Source: Bacillota bacterium (GTDB lineage Bacteria; Bacillota; Bacilli; Bacillales; Cytobacillaceae). From it: DNA of 64,000 bases. Position 1 is the stretch's first letter, and each line of letters begins with the position of its first letter. Under the pieces are notes generated by a model, which did no database searches, had not been told where the DNA came from, and worked only from the letters and a program-made list of their open reading frames with translations. Where the stretch lies: contig JAUZPL010000011.1 in the NCBI GenBank assembly GCA_030705955.1, positions 1-64,000 on the forward strand. Reading direction: 5' to 3'. This document shows, piece by piece, positions 51,447 through 61,169 of this stretch. The position numbers and the translations under genes are program-made.

Positions 51447-52031
51447 TTATTTTATAAAAACATAAACCTTCCGAAAGGTTGTTAACACATATGCAAGTAA
51501 ACCAACAATGGAAACAATCAACAAAGAATATAATAATTTTGCATCACGTAGAAGAAATATTCCGGCAATGATAATTATAGTGTCAATAACATAGATAATA
51601 ATTCCCACATTTACCTTTGACCATTTTGCAACTAATAGTGCAAGAAGATCCATTCCACCAGGGCTAATATGATTTCGTAGCATTACCCCTATTCCTATCC
51701 CAATAATACCCGCACCTAAAATGACACTCTCAACAATTGGCATGTGAATGGTTCCTCTTATTGGCATCAACAGTTCAATTGTTAAACCTGAAATGGTTGC
51801 CCCCAGCAAGCCATTTATAAAGTACAAACGATCAGATTTAAATGCCATCAAATAAACAGGCAAATTCAGGAGTATAAAAGTAATGCCGGGTTTAAATCCA
51901 AATAAATAATTTAGAATTAAACTAATACCAAAAATCCCTCCATTTATTAAATGAAAAGGGACGATAAAACCATTTATTCCTATTCCTATTAAAGTGCTTC
52001 CAAAACCAATAATGAATAATTTCTTTAGCAT
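51447..52031 (-). CDS. YitT-like (DUF161) membrane protein without DUF2179
   Basis: This 194-residue protein has about five hydrophobic segments and G-G-I-F-G-I-S-L-I-L and N-H-I-S-P-G-G-M-D-L-L-A motifs. It lacks the soluble C-terminal domain of the 39581-40402 paralogue. ATG 52031 has AAGGATGG upstream. Function is unknown. Confidence 0.8.
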   Translation of the reverse strand: MLKKLFIIGFGSTLIGIGINGFIVPFHLINGGIFGISLILNYLFGFKPGITFILLNLPVYLMAFKSDRLYFINGLLGATISGLTIELLMPIRGTIHMPIVESVILGAGIIGIGIGVMLRNHISPGGMDLLALLVAKWSKVNVGIIIYVIDTIIIIAGIFLLRDAKLLYSLLIVSIVGLLAYVLTTFRKVYVFIK

Positions 52032-52111
52032 GTTATCCATCCTTGTCCGAACCTATTTTATACTATTTATATGTTAGAATAAGGACTTCATGCTAATTGA
52101 TTAACAAGTAC

Positions 52112-53440
52112 CTACGCTACTTTCGATTTTACCTTTTTAAATATTTTGATTTGCTTTAAAAAGGAATTAAGCAAGGTGAGACATGGCAATATCAATGGAA
52201 ATACAGCATACGGTAAATACTCAAGCAAAGGAACTCCCACAATGGTACTGCACATAATGGCAAACACACTCCAAGGAATAATTCCCGGGAATAACATTGT
52301 TGAATCACCCATTACACGAGCTAATTCTTCTTTTCCATATTTACTTTCCCAGTGTGGAAGAAATGACCTTCCAGTAAGGATGATTGGAAGGGTTTGATTG
52401 GCGGCAATCATACTGATAAAAAAGGTTGCAATAAGCGTTTTTAGTGTATCGCCAAATAAAGTTTTAGACTTTTGAAGAAAACGATCTAAATAAGGCTGAA
52501 TGACATTCATTTCTTCCAATAAACCATTATAGGCACCAGCTAGAGCTAAAAATAATAATAATTCATACATATGACTTAAACCGCCGCCAAGGCCTGAAAT
52601 TCCATTCCATAAATCAAACATAAGTTTAATAGAATGAACACCCTGCATACTGGCAATTACACATGCTGTGAAAATACTCGCAAGGAAGGCATACACTATG
52701 CTTAACCGAAATAAAACGAATAAAATTAATAAGATTGGCGGTAAAAATTTTATAAATGAAAGGTTTTTCCAATTTATATTTTTCGTAGGTGAGGTAATCA
52801 AACTGCTATATTGAGAATCTAATAAGTGATAGAAAGCTAAGCAAATTAAAATGGCAAGAATAGTAGTAAACAACATGGCCTTTCCCTGCTTTTTAACAGA
52901 AATTTCAAGTGTTCCTGCCATTAGCTGATGTGAGCTTGAAAAGGGTGATGTTCTGTCACCTACAAATGCTCCAGAGACTAATGCACCTGCAACCATTTTA
53001 ATTGGAAAATGCAAAACGATAGCTGTACTCATTATTGGCACGCCAATGGAACTCAATGTTCCGACGGAAGTCCCTAGAATCATTGAAAAAATGATTGCAG
53101 CTAAAAAAGATAAAACCAAAAAATGCTTAACTGTAATGAAATGAAGTGCAATGGTAACCATTTGATTAATGGTTCCACTTAAATACCACGATGGTAGAAG
53201 AAAACTGACCAGAAATAAAATAATAAGTACAATTTTTGTTTTATATATTCCGTTCTTACATATTTTAAATAGTTCCAAAGGCTTCATTTTCTTAGATAGA
53301 GATAGAAATAAAAGAACTAAAAATCCAGGACAAAAACCAATTACAAGCGGAAAATGAAATGTAACAGATAATAGCACACCAACAAGTGTTACCGTCATTA
53401 ATAAAAGTACTTGTATCCCATTAAAACGTTCGTCTTTCAA
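52112..53440 (-). CDS. NhaC-type Na+/H+ antiporter
   Basis: This 442-residue membrane protein has about 11 hydrophobic segments. It carries family motifs such as G-T-S-V-G-T-L-S-S-I-G-V-P near 140-152, A-L-V-S-G-A-F-V-G-D-R-T-S-P-F-S-S near 170-186 and A-N-Q-T-L-P-I-I-L near 355. The start is TTG 53440 after GAGGG. Na+/H+ (or malate/lactate coupled) exchange is likely, but which one is unclear. Confidence 0.87.
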   Translation of the reverse strand: MKDERFNGIQVLLLMTVTLVGVLLSVTFHFPLVIGFCPGFLVLLFLSLSKKMKPLELFKICKNGIYKTKIVLIILFLVSFLLPSWYLSGTINQMVTIALHFITVKHFLVLSFLAAIIFSMILGTSVGTLSSIGVPIMSTAIVLHFPIKMVAGALVSGAFVGDRTSPFSSSHQLMAGTLEISVKKQGKAMLFTTILAILICLAFYHLLDSQYSSLITSPTKNINWKNLSFIKFLPPILLILFVLFRLSIVYAFLASIFTACVIASMQGVHSIKLMFDLWNGISGLGGGLSHMYELLLFLALAGAYNGLLEEMNVIQPYLDRFLQKSKTLFGDTLKTLIATFFISMIAANQTLPIILTGRSFLPHWESKYGKEELARVMGDSTMLFPGIIPWSVFAIMCSTIVGVPLLEYLPYAVFPLILPCLTLLNSFLKQIKIFKKVKSKVA

Positions 53441-53506
53441 CCGTATCACCCTCAAAAAAAATCTCACCTTCTCATTATAAGGGACCCTCTTCTATTTTTA
53501 AATAAA

Positions 53507-53532
53507 AACGGAACCGAATCATGATCGGTTCC
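53507..53532 (-). terminator. Terminator of cwlJ
   Basis: The stem GGAACCGA/TCGGTTCC lies after the cwlJ stop codon and is followed by T-rich sequence on the minus strand. Confidence 0.8.
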
Positions 53533-53540
53533 TTCTCTTA

Positions 53541-53969
53541 TTAAAACGTATTATAAACATTTTGACACGTTTCGGCAGTTGGTTCATAAAAACAATGCTT
53601 CTTATATCTTGCTACCAATGGCTGCCCATACCAATTTTTCGGGCAATCACCCTGCGGACGAAAATACCAAAGACTAAATTTTGCAGGCCAATATCTTTCT
53701 CCATTAATTGCCTTTCTAGCTAAACGTTTTTCCCTTTCTCTCGCAGCCTGGTAAAAATACCCCTTTTGAGTTGCTTCAAATGCGTGTGGCTGATAAACCA
53801 TTTGCGGAATAGTCCGGAGGCCTTTGAAATCTGAACAATTAGCTCTTATCCTGTTAATTCCAACATTACCAACTAAAAGCATCCCAAGTGTTCCTTCACC
53901 CTCTGCTTCCGCTCTAAGCAAACGTGCAAAAAGATTTATATCTGATTCCCTAGCTTTCACAACTCCCAT
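53541..53969 (-). CDS. cwlJ: Spore cortex-lytic cell wall hydrolase CwlJ
   Basis: This 142-residue protein is in the SleB/CwlJ hydrolase family: L-L-R-A-E-A-E-G-E-G near 20 (catalytic Glu), G-M-L-L-V-G-N-V-G-I-N-R near 32 and W-P-A-K-F-S-L-W-Y-F-R-P near 100. The length equals that of B. subtilis CwlJ, which degrades cortex in germination. GGAGGTGAATTC precedes ATG 53969. The usual gerQ partner is not next to it in this window. Confidence 0.93.
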   Translation of the reverse strand: MGVVKARESDINLFARLLRAEAEGEGTLGMLLVGNVGINRIRANCSDFKGLRTIPQMVYQPHAFEATQKGYFYQAAREREKRLARKAINGERYWPAKFSLWYFRPQGDCPKNWYGQPLVARYKKHCFYEPTAETCQNVYNTF

Positions 53970-54040
53970 GAATTCACCTCCAGTTTCATTCACCTATATC
54001 ATATTCCAATAATGTTTGAGTGTTTACTTATATAAATATA

Positions 54041-54066
54041 AAAACCCTTCAGATTACTGAGGGGTC
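54041..54066 (-). terminator. Terminator of the HtrA-like gene
   Basis: The stem CCCTTCAG/CTGAGGGG is followed by T5 and an A/T-rich run on the minus strand. Confidence 0.78.
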
Positions 54067-54077
54067 TTCATCTCACT

Positions 54078-55442
54078 TTAATTTGCAAAATGTACTTTTA
54101 GAGATAGGTATTTGTCGTTTCTATATAATCCAAACGTTACAGTATCTCCAATCTTTACTTTGGTATATAAATATTTTCTCAAATCCAAGGAATTACTGAT
54201 TTTTGTTCCGTTTAAAGAAACGATTACATCATACTGCTGAATTCCTGCTTTTGCAGCGGTTGAATTTGGTTCAACATTTCCAATGATGACCCCTTTATCC
54301 ACGTTTGCAGGTAGGTTTTGCCAATACATTTGTGGAACCTGATCTAAATCACCAAGGGCAACCCCTAAATATGGGCGAATAATTTTCCCATCTTTAATTA
54401 ATTGATTTACGATTGGAATGAAATCATCACTCGGAATTGCAAATCCAAGTCCTTCCACTCCTGTCTCTGAAATTTTCAAACTATTAATTCCAACCACTTG
54501 TCCTGCTGAATTTATAAGAGCTCCACCACTATTACCAGGGTTTATAGCTGCATCCGTTTGTATTACATTTGTTTGCCAATCTCCTGCAGAAGTAGAAACA
54601 GAAATAGGACGATTGATGGCACTGACGATTCCCTCTGTTACGGTTCTAGATAAATCTAGTCCAAGGGGATTCCCTATTGCATATACTGGATCACCTGGTC
54701 TTAAGGTAGATGAATCTCCAAATTCAGCGGTAGAGTTCACATATTTTGCATCTATTTTTAATACTGCAAGATCTGTAAGAGCATCACTTCCTACAATTTG
54801 TGCAGTTGTTTTTGCTCCATTATACAAGGAAACCTCTAATTTCGATGCTCCTTCTACAACGTGATTATTCGTAACAATATAGGCGAAATTCTTATTTTTC
54901 TGGAATATTACACCGGATCCAGAACCACTTTCAACATTTTGTGATTGTGTTGATCCTGAAGAATTACCAAAAAAATTGGCATTTTGTTGCTGCTGATAGT
55001 TTACAATTCCTACAATTGCCTTTGAAACCTTTTCAACAGTATCTGCTATTGAGGTTGACCCAACAGAAGGTTGTGAAGATACCGTGTTTGCAACTGTGGC
55101 CTGAACAGGCTGAACAGCTTGAACCGATTGATTATTTCCTGCATTCAGATTTTTTATGTAATCCGTATGTGGAAGAATTGTTAATGTTAAAACTGAACCA
55201 ACTACACCTGCTGCTATGGTTGAAAATACACCTTTCACATTCCACTGTTTAGAATTTTTAATCTTTTCTTGTCTTGTGGAAAAGTCCGGTATTTCCTCCT
55301 TGGTCAAAGGTGTTTCTGCAGGAGGGGCTTCCATTGAATTTGTTTCAGCAGTTTGTTCATTGGGCTCATTAATGTCCATAGATTTTGTAGTGTTAGTTTG
55401 ATCACCCGATTCATCATATTCAAAATCCTTTATAAAATCCAT
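54078..55442 (-). CDS. HtrA-family membrane serine protease with PDZ domain
   Basis: This 454-residue protein has an acidic cytoplasmic N-terminus (1-75), one transmembrane segment (about 78-98), a low-complexity linker (100-130), a trypsin-like protease domain (about 135-335) and a PDZ domain (350-445). The catalytic triad is visible: His in V-T-N-N-H-V-V, Asp in T-D-L-A-V-L-K, Ser in N-P-G-N-S-G-G-A-L. This is the HtrA/HtrB type that removes misfolded exported proteins. A terminator separates it from the two-component system upstream. Confidence 0.94.
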   Translation of the reverse strand: MDFIKDFEYDESGDQTNTTKSMDINEPNEQTAETNSMEAPPAETPLTKEEIPDFSTRQEKIKNSKQWNVKGVFSTIAAGVVGSVLTLTILPHTDYIKNLNAGNNQSVQAVQPVQATVANTVSSQPSVGSTSIADTVEKVSKAIVGIVNYQQQQNANFFGNSSGSTQSQNVESGSGSGVIFQKNKNFAYIVTNNHVVEGASKLEVSLYNGAKTTAQIVGSDALTDLAVLKIDAKYVNSTAEFGDSSTLRPGDPVYAIGNPLGLDLSRTVTEGIVSAINRPISVSTSAGDWQTNVIQTDAAINPGNSGGALINSAGQVVGINSLKISETGVEGLGFAIPSDDFIPIVNQLIKDGKIIRPYLGVALGDLDQVPQMYWQNLPANVDKGVIIGNVEPNSTAAKAGIQQYDVIVSLNGTKISNSLDLRKYLYTKVKIGDTVTFGLYRNDKYLSLKVHFAN

Positions 55443-55550
55443 AAATGGTCTCTCCTTTGTTAATAAATTAGCTTATCTTTACTATATCTGGTAAATATGA
55501 AAAAATTATTAACAAACTTTAAAGGGATTGGAACAATTTATAAAAAATAA

Positions 55551-55575
55551 TAAGGCTGTGGAAGCCACAGCCTTG
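55551..55575 (-). terminator. Terminator after the histidine kinase gene
   Basis: The stem AAGGCTGTGG/CCACAGCCTT is followed by an A/T-rich run with T6 on the minus strand. Confidence 0.85.
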
Positions 55576-55585
55576 ATTTAAGTAA

Positions 55586-56989
55586 CTATTTAAAAAATAG
55601 AATAACAAATTTTGTTCCTTTTCCTTTTTCACTATAAACATTAATTTCTCCATTATGGAGAAGAACAAGCTGTTTTACAATTGAAAGCCCCAGTCCAAAT
55701 TCTCCATAGGGATTGCTTGTCCTTGAAATATCTGCCTTATAAAAGCGGCGCCAAATATTTTTTACATCTTCAGGATCAATGCCAACACCAGTGTCCTCTA
55801 TCTCAATGATAGTAGCATTTTCTTCACTTTTCCCCCGTAACCATATAGTACCATTTGTAGTAAACTGAATACTATTTTTTGTTATATTGATTAAAATTTG
55901 CATTAATCTGTCATAATCTGCATTAATGAACACATCTGGGTTTACATCAACCAAAATATTAGTATTCTTTTCTTCCGCTTGCATAGATAATTGTTCATGG
56001 ATAAATTCCAAAATCTCAAGCAATTGAATATCTTCTCGAAAAAGTTGAATCTGGTTTGATCGTATCTTGTCATAATCAAGGTTTTCGTTCACTAACCGAA
56101 TCAACCTTTTTGCTTCTTGGCTAACCAAATTGATTCCTTTTTCTTTATCTTCTTCAGGAATCATATCATTTTTTAATCCTTCAATAACACCACTTATGGT
56201 TGTTAAAGGTGTTCGCATTTCATGAGAAACGTCCGCCATAAACTGTCTTCTTCTATTCTCAAGACTTTCAATTTCCTCCATTGACTTATTTATTTTATCA
56301 ACCATGTGGTTAAAATCATTAGCTAACTCCCCAATTTCATCAAAAGTTGAAGATGGAACATTGATGGTATAATTTCCAGCTGAAACAAGTGATGTAGCTT
56401 CTCTGAGTTTTTTAATCCTATTAACATGAATCCTCGACAGAATCCAGCTAAGGAGAAACGAAACACCTAGACCAATCAATATGGTAAACAATAAATACCG
56501 GTTAATTTGACTGATCATTTCGCTAGTTCCACTTATTGGGGATGTAAGAAGAATTCCACCGCAAAATTGTCCACCAGAGATATATGGCAATACTACAAAG
56601 GATACGCCTTCCTGCCCAAACCTTTTATAATCTTGGTTTACGACAACCGTATTTCCTTCCGTTACCTTTTTCCACTCAGGGTCGGAAAATTTAATGGTTG
56701 GATTTTTTTTTGGTCCAAACCTTATATATGAATTTTCATCAAATATACTTAAGCTAATATTTCTTTCAGATAATACCGTACTATATTGATTAGCAATTTG
56801 CCCAAGATTAGAAGGGTTATTATCAATATTTTTCAAAATTGCTTTTCCGTACGTGATTAGCTCCTTCTCCTTGTTTTCATAAACCAAATTTTCCACATAG
56901 TGTGCAAATAGCATACTTAATACTAAAAAGGCAACTAAGATAATACTAATGTGACTGAGAAACTGTTGATATATATATCTAAATTTCAT
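55586..56989 (-). CDS. Membrane sensor histidine kinase
   Basis: This kinase has two transmembrane helices (about 10-32 and 168-188), an extracellular sensor of about 130 residues, HAMP (about 190-240), and a kinase core. The H-box is F-M-A-D-V-S-H-E-M-R-T-P-L-T-T near 255, and the N-box N-I-T-K-N-S-I-Q-F and G-box G-L-G-L-S-I-V follow. It overlaps the response regulator by 11 bases, as a coupled pair. A longer start at ATG 57007 is possible. The nearby HtrA gene suggests a secretion-stress link, but CssS identity is not proved. Confidence 0.93.
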   Translation of the reverse strand: MKFRYIYQQFLSHISIILVAFLVLSMLFAHYVENLVYENKEKELITYGKAILKNIDNNPSNLGQIANQYSTVLSERNISLSIFDENSYIRFGPKKNPTIKFSDPEWKKVTEGNTVVVNQDYKRFGQEGVSFVVLPYISGGQFCGGILLTSPISGTSEMISQINRYLLFTILIGLGVSFLLSWILSRIHVNRIKKLREATSLVSAGNYTINVPSSTFDEIGELANDFNHMVDKINKSMEEIESLENRRRQFMADVSHEMRTPLTTISGVIEGLKNDMIPEEDKEKGINLVSQEAKRLIRLVNENLDYDKIRSNQIQLFREDIQLLEILEFIHEQLSMQAEEKNTNILVDVNPDVFINADYDRLMQILINITKNSIQFTTNGTIWLRGKSEENATIIEIEDTGVGIDPEDVKNIWRRFYKADISRTSNPYGEFGLGLSIVKQLVLLHNGEINVYSEKGKGTKFVILFFK

Positions 56990-57686
56990 CTGTCTTAACG
57001 GTTTCATCGAACTTATACCCTACCCCCCAAACGGTATGGAAGAATGGCTGATTTGTGGTTTCAATCTTTTTCCTTAGACGCTTTATATGAACGTCCACTG
57101 TTCGCTCATCACCATAAAATTGGTATCCCCAAACTCTTTCAAGAAGCTGTTCTCTTGAAAAAACTTGTCTCGGGTGTTGTACGAAATAATATAATAAATC
57201 AAATTCTTTAGGTGTTAAATTTGTAATAAGGGTTCCATCAATAAAAACCTCTCTCGTATTTTTATTGATTTTTATATGTTCGGATTCCAATACCCCGTTA
57301 TCAGTAACGCCTGAGGATAAATTGCTTTGGTACCTGCGAGTTACTGCTTTAATTCTAGCCATTAATGCTAAAGGTGAAAACGGCTTTGTAACATAGTCGT
57401 CCGCTCCCATTTCAAGCCCCAAAACTTGGTCTGATTCACTATCCTTTGCCGTTAACATGATAATCGGAACAGTATTTTTTTCCTCACGAATTTTACGGCA
57501 TAATGTGACTCCATCCATACCTGGAAGCATCCAGTCAACAATTAAGGCGTCCCATGACTTATTTTTAAAACGATTATAGCCTTCTAAACCATCATTGATG
57601 AATTCTCCTTCTATCCCTTCCTTTGCAAAGAACATCTCAATCATGGAACAAACGCTTTTATTATCTTCAATTACTAATATATTCAA
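56979..57686 (-). CDS. OmpR/PhoB-family response regulator
   Basis: This 235-residue protein has a receiver (1-118: E-D-N-K, phospho-acceptor Asp in L-I-V-D-W-M-L-P near 52, K in V-T-K-P-F) and a winged-helix DNA-binding domain (130-228: L-T-P-K-E-F-D-L-L-Y and R-E-Q-L-L-E-R-V-W-G, R-T-V-D-V-H-I-K-R-L-R-K-K). It pairs with the kinase gene that follows. A TTTCATC-type ribosome region precedes the ATG. Confidence 0.95.
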   Translation of the reverse strand: MNILVIEDNKSVCSMIEMFFAKEGIEGEFINDGLEGYNRFKNKSWDALIVDWMLPGMDGVTLCRKIREEKNTVPIIMLTAKDSESDQVLGLEMGADDYVTKPFSPLALMARIKAVTRRYQSNLSSGVTDNGVLESEHIKINKNTREVFIDGTLITNLTPKEFDLLYYFVQHPRQVFSREQLLERVWGYQFYGDERTVDVHIKRLRKKIETTNQPFFHTVWGVGYKFDETVKTDEI

Positions 57687-57845
57687 GATCTTTCATCTCC
57701 CAGCATTTTACCTGTTCTTTTTATTCAGTTTATACCCTTTTTATCGTATTTCAATAATCTGATGAAATCTTCATGAGTAATTAATAGTTTGTTCATAGTT
57801 TTTTAAAAATCAGCCCTAAAACAACAGTTGTATATGGACCTGCTG

Positions 57846-58040
57846 TTATATTCTTCTATTCATTTTTTTTTGTTTTTTCATGACCTCGTATGATTTTTCT
57901 ATAATATCTGTTAAAACATCACCTTTATAAATTCTTCCAAGTTTTACATTTTCTTGATAATATTCAACGATTTCATCAAGCTTTTGATATGTTTCCTTAC
58001 TTATTCTTACATTTAATTGCACTCTTTCACATTCCGACAC
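57846..58040 (-). CDS. Small ribbon-helix-helix (CopG-like) protein
   Basis: This 64-residue basic protein has a beta strand (R-V-Q-L-N-V-R-I-S) and two helices (K-E-T-Y-Q-K-L-D-E-I-V and D-V-L-T-D-I-I-E-K-S-Y), a ribbon-helix-helix pattern. It lies alone, with no toxin gene beside it, so it is likely a single-gene regulator. AGGAGG lies in front of the ATG. Confidence 0.7.
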   Translation of the reverse strand: MSECERVQLNVRISKETYQKLDEIVEYYQENVKLGRIYKGDVLTDIIEKSYEVMKKQKKMNRRI

Positions 58041-58277
58041 AGCTAGTTCCTCCTATCAAATATCTATCTATTTGCTATCATTTTGATATACAAATAATAG
58101 TAGCATATATTAAATTGCTGCGCATCATATCTGCACATCAAAAGTAAAATGACTATTTACTGCCCTTTGTTTTTTGCAAATTTAATTAATAAATCAGGAA
58201 AATATATTACTAAATTAGATTAGTCTTACATGAAATGCCTTCAATCAACCCATATTAAAATGAGGAGGCATACCAGA

Positions 58278-59153
58278 ATGAATGTTTCTTGGATTTTCTC
58301 GTTCTTCTTATTGATTCAAAATACATATGGAACGGATAGTTTAATGATTACAGCGAATGGTCAACCAGTCACAACTGTTAACCGTTCTGATTATTCCATG
58401 GCACACATTGGTTTGCCAATCATTGATCCAGAAAAATATAATCTTTTACTTGAAAAACTTGATCGATTGGTTTATAAAGAACCAAGGGATGCTTACATTG
58501 ATAAAAAAGGAAACATATTGCCTGAGAAGGTGGGTTATCAGCTTTATAAAAAAGCTTTTTTAGAAAAGTTTTATTCCTATTTTTTCAATAATGGTCCATC
58601 CTATTTAGAGATTCCCCTTTTGGCCGTATATCCTAGAGTGGATAGTGAGGTATTAGCAGATATAAGTAGTAAAAGAATTGGCAGATATATAACTAGCTTT
58701 AATGCTCAGAACAAAACGAGAAGCAATAATATTAGGCTTGCTGTAGAAGCAATAAATAATTCTGTTATCTTTCCTGGAGAGTCTTTTTCATTTAATCAAG
58801 TGGTTGGAAAAAGAACTGAGAAAAAAGGATATTTACGCGCTCCGGTTATCATTAGAGGGGAACTATCCCAGGATATTGGAGGTGGAATATGCCAAGTATC
58901 GTCCACACTGTTTAATGCAGTAGACAATGCGGGATTACAGATTATCCAAAGGTTCTCGCATAGTCGTGAGGTCCCCTATATTCCAAAGGGACGTGATGCA
59001 ACTGTAAGCTGGTATGGGCCTGATTTTGTATTTAAAAATAAATATAATCAACCAATTTTAATCCAAGCTAAAACACTCGGTAATAAACTAATTATTAAAA
59101 TTTTTTCTTCAGATGTCATTGAATATAAGCCAAAGGTAATTCCAAATCCGTAA
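58278..59153 (+). CDS. VanW family protein
   Basis: This 291-residue secreted protein has a signal peptide-like start and a VanW domain (about 140-260): F-P-G-E-S-F-S-F-N-Q-V-V-G, G-Y-L-R-A-P-V-I and G-G-G-I-C-Q-V-S-S-T-L-F-N-A. A VanW function is not known in detail; it is linked to vancomycin-resistance clusters and spore or envelope genes. GAGGAGG precedes ATG 58278; the upstream frame begins at 58230. Confidence 0.9.
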   Translation: MNVSWIFSFFLLIQNTYGTDSLMITANGQPVTTVNRSDYSMAHIGLPIIDPEKYNLLLEKLDRLVYKEPRDAYIDKKGNILPEKVGYQLYKKAFLEKFYSYFFNNGPSYLEIPLLAVYPRVDSEVLADISSKRIGRYITSFNAQNKTRSNNIRLAVEAINNSVIFPGESFSFNQVVGKRTEKKGYLRAPVIIRGELSQDIGGGICQVSSTLFNAVDNAGLQIIQRFSHSREVPYIPKGRDATVSWYGPDFVFKNKYNQPILIQAKTLGNKLIIKIFSSDVIEYKPKVIPNP

Positions 59154-59157
59154 ACAA

Positions 59158-59187
59158 TAAAAATCCGCCATAGTAGGCGGATTTTTC
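59158..59187. terminator. Terminator between VanW and the small membrane protein genes
   Basis: The stem AAAAATCCGCC/GGCGGATTTTT lies between convergent genes and can act in both directions. Confidence 0.88.
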
Positions 59188-59188
59188 A

Positions 59189-59518
59189 TTACTTCTTTGT
59201 TTGTGTAGCTTGATTAATCAGTTCTTCAGAAAACTCAGTTAAAGCAGCATCATTCATTGTTGAAATATTTTTATTAATAGTAAGGTTTTTAAACATGTTT
59301 TGGAAAGGAGTTCTGTTAGATTCTGTTCGTGTCGCATGCGATTGGGGTTGCTGTTGGTTAGGTATCATTTTTTTACCTCTCGTCATGCCCCATACAGCTG
59401 CACTTGCTCCTAGACTTAACAGAGACGCCCACAAAAAACCTTTATTGCTCTTTTTTCTGGTAAACATTTTCATAAATGGCTGCTTTTTTGCTAAATTCAT
59501 CATTCTCAACATATTCAT
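59189..59518 (-). CDS. Small membrane protein (DUF3918-like)
   Basis: This 109-residue protein has one hydrophobic segment (about 27-47: G-F-L-W-A-S-L-L-S-L-G-A-S-A-A-V-W-G-M) after a basic N-terminus, followed by a Q/N-rich linker and a short helical C-terminus. It resembles small Bacillus membrane proteins with an unknown role. GGGAG precedes the ATG. Confidence 0.65.
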   Translation of the reverse strand: MNMLRMMNLAKKQPFMKMFTRKKSNKGFLWASLLSLGASAAVWGMTRGKKMIPNQQQPQSHATRTESNRTPFQNMFKNLTINKNISTMNDAALTEFSEELINQATQTKK

Positions 59519-59569
59519 TTTATTGCACTCCCTTTTAAACCGGAATGAAGGGTTAATTCACCCTACACT

Positions 59570-60184
59570 TTAATTTTTTACTTTTTGAATCGGTTTATAA
59601 GTGGTAAACAATTCATTGTTTTTAAATTGAGTTTCCTTAAGATAGGTTTGATAAAGTTTTTCTTTTGACATCACTAAGTAGGTAATGTTATGTTTTCGAA
59701 TACTTTTTATAGATGAAACTGAAAGAAAGGAAATGGGTAATTGGCCCATTTTTTTTATCCATCTATAAAAACGATTTGAGGGAAAAAAACATTCAAAGCC
59801 TAGATGTTTGACACCTTTATTAACCATTGTAATTCCAATAATCCCTTTTATACAATTTTCCTTTTGATGCGCTTTCAAATATTTTGCCAATGCAGGCATG
59901 GAATATAAAACTACCTTATAAAGAAGTCTTGCCCTTTGGATATCATTTTTAACCTTTAAAAGATCGAATAAAAGCCGAACATTATGAAGGTGGATTTTTA
60001 GCAGAAGATCATGTTTATTTATTCTTACTCCATCAGAAAGAATCATTTCTTTTCCTTTATATTCGGTAACCCTTACACGAAAAACAGATTGGCTGGTTTT
60101 CATTGGCTGTATATAATGTAGTCTTGAACAAAAATAAAAAAAGGGATCAAATAATTTCCATATCCATAATATTTTCACACGCAT
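59570..60184 (-). CDS. ykoP: YkoP-like protein
   Basis: This 204-residue basic protein has no clear membrane segment after a short hydrophobic start (I-L-W-I-W-K-L-F). It is similar in length and neighbourhood to B. subtilis YkoP, which sits upstream of the YkoQ metallophosphoesterase, as here. Function is unknown. GGAGGG before the ATG supports the start. Confidence 0.62.
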   Translation of the reverse strand: MRVKILWIWKLFDPFFYFCSRLHYIQPMKTSQSVFRVRVTEYKGKEMILSDGVRINKHDLLLKIHLHNVRLLFDLLKVKNDIQRARLLYKVVLYSMPALAKYLKAHQKENCIKGIIGITMVNKGVKHLGFECFFPSNRFYRWIKKMGQLPISFLSVSSIKSIRKHNITYLVMSKEKLYQTYLKETQFKNNELFTTYKPIQKVKN

Positions 60185-60230
60185 TATGTTACCCTCCCTT
60201 CACTCCTTGTTTAGAATACTTTATTACCAT

Positions 60231-60256
60231 AAAAAGCCAGGAAACCCTGGCTTTTA
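60231..60256. terminator. Terminator of the metallophosphoesterase gene
   Basis: The stem AAAAGCCAGG/CCTGGCTTTT follows the stop codon; the A/T flanks allow termination on either strand. Confidence 0.8.
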
Positions 60257-61060
60257 AGAAATATGATGAAAGGTAATCTCTGGGCGGCTTCCTATACGAA
60301 GATTTACTCCAGTTTGGCCAAGCCCCTCGCTAATGTAAAAGGGTTTTCCATCGTGGTAGTGTAGGCCTTTTATAATGTTCATCCGAATCAGTTTGCCCAT
60401 TTTAAATAAATGATATGGTTTTGGCCAATGAATTTGACCGCCATGAAAGTGACCTGATAAAAGGTAATCATAACTATACTCCTTCATTTCTAAAACAACG
60501 TTTGGATCATGTGTTAAAACTAAATTGTACCCAACAGGTAATTGATGATAAGACTTTTGAATATTACTTCTTTTCGAATGATAATCGTCAATTCCAATTA
60601 TATTCAACGGCATCCCATTGTATTGAATACTTTGATATTCGTTTTGTAAAGTTATACAGCCATATTCCTCAAGAGTTTGCTTTAATAAATGAAATGATTT
60701 TTCTTTTAAAAAATAATCATGGTTTCCAAATACTGCGTATATTCCAAGCCTTGGTTTTAATTCATTAAGCTTCTTTAAATAAGGTACCAATTTAGGTATA
60801 CTTTTCTTTTTATCTAAAAAATCACCGGTGAGGGCAATTATATCAACAGGTTGATGGGATACAGTATTGAATAACTCTTCTGGAGAAATTGAAATATTTT
60901 CTAAATGTATATCTGAAAGATGAAGGATTGAAAGAGAGCCTTTTTCTTTAGACGCAGAAATTTTAATACTATTGATTACTACCTTTTTTGTATTGAGGTA
61001 TGCTTTACAAATGATTAACAGTAATGGGATACATATGATTAATCCAATTAAAATAAGCAA
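60254..61060 (-). CDS. ykoQ: Membrane-bound metallophosphoesterase (YkoQ-like)
   Basis: This 268-residue enzyme has an N-terminal transmembrane helix (2-20) and a calcineurin-like domain. Metal ligands are visible: D and H in H-L-S-D-I-H-L near 52, D in G-D-F-L-D near 82, N-H in G-N-H-D-Y near 115, H in L-T-H-D-P near 184, and G-H-F-H-G-G near 206. The TTG at 61060 follows GGGAGG; the longer ATG frame begins at 61108. It forms a likely operon with the YkoP-like gene. Confidence 0.9.
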   Translation of the reverse strand: MLILIGLIICIPLLLIICKAYLNTKKVVINSIKISASKEKGSLSILHLSDIHLENISISPEELFNTVSHQPVDIIALTGDFLDKKKSIPKLVPYLKKLNELKPRLGIYAVFGNHDYFLKEKSFHLLKQTLEEYGCITLQNEYQSIQYNGMPLNIIGIDDYHSKRSNIQKSYHQLPVGYNLVLTHDPNVVLEMKEYSYDYLLSGHFHGGQIHWPKPYHLFKMGKLIRMNIIKGLHYHDGKPFYISEGLGQTGVNLRIGSRPEITFHHIS

Positions 61061-61169
61061 TTTATCTCCTCCCACTACACAGTATAGTGGGGATGAGAGG
61101 TTGTTCATAGTGGGATTTTAATGGAAATTATTTAAAAAGCATTTATTTACATAATATTATTAAAGTAAA

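Noticed and set aside
55586-57686. Naming the two-component system CssRS
   Set aside because: The htrA-like gene is adjacent as in some Css loci, but the kinase N-terminus and the gene order do not allow a firm match, and a terminator separates them.
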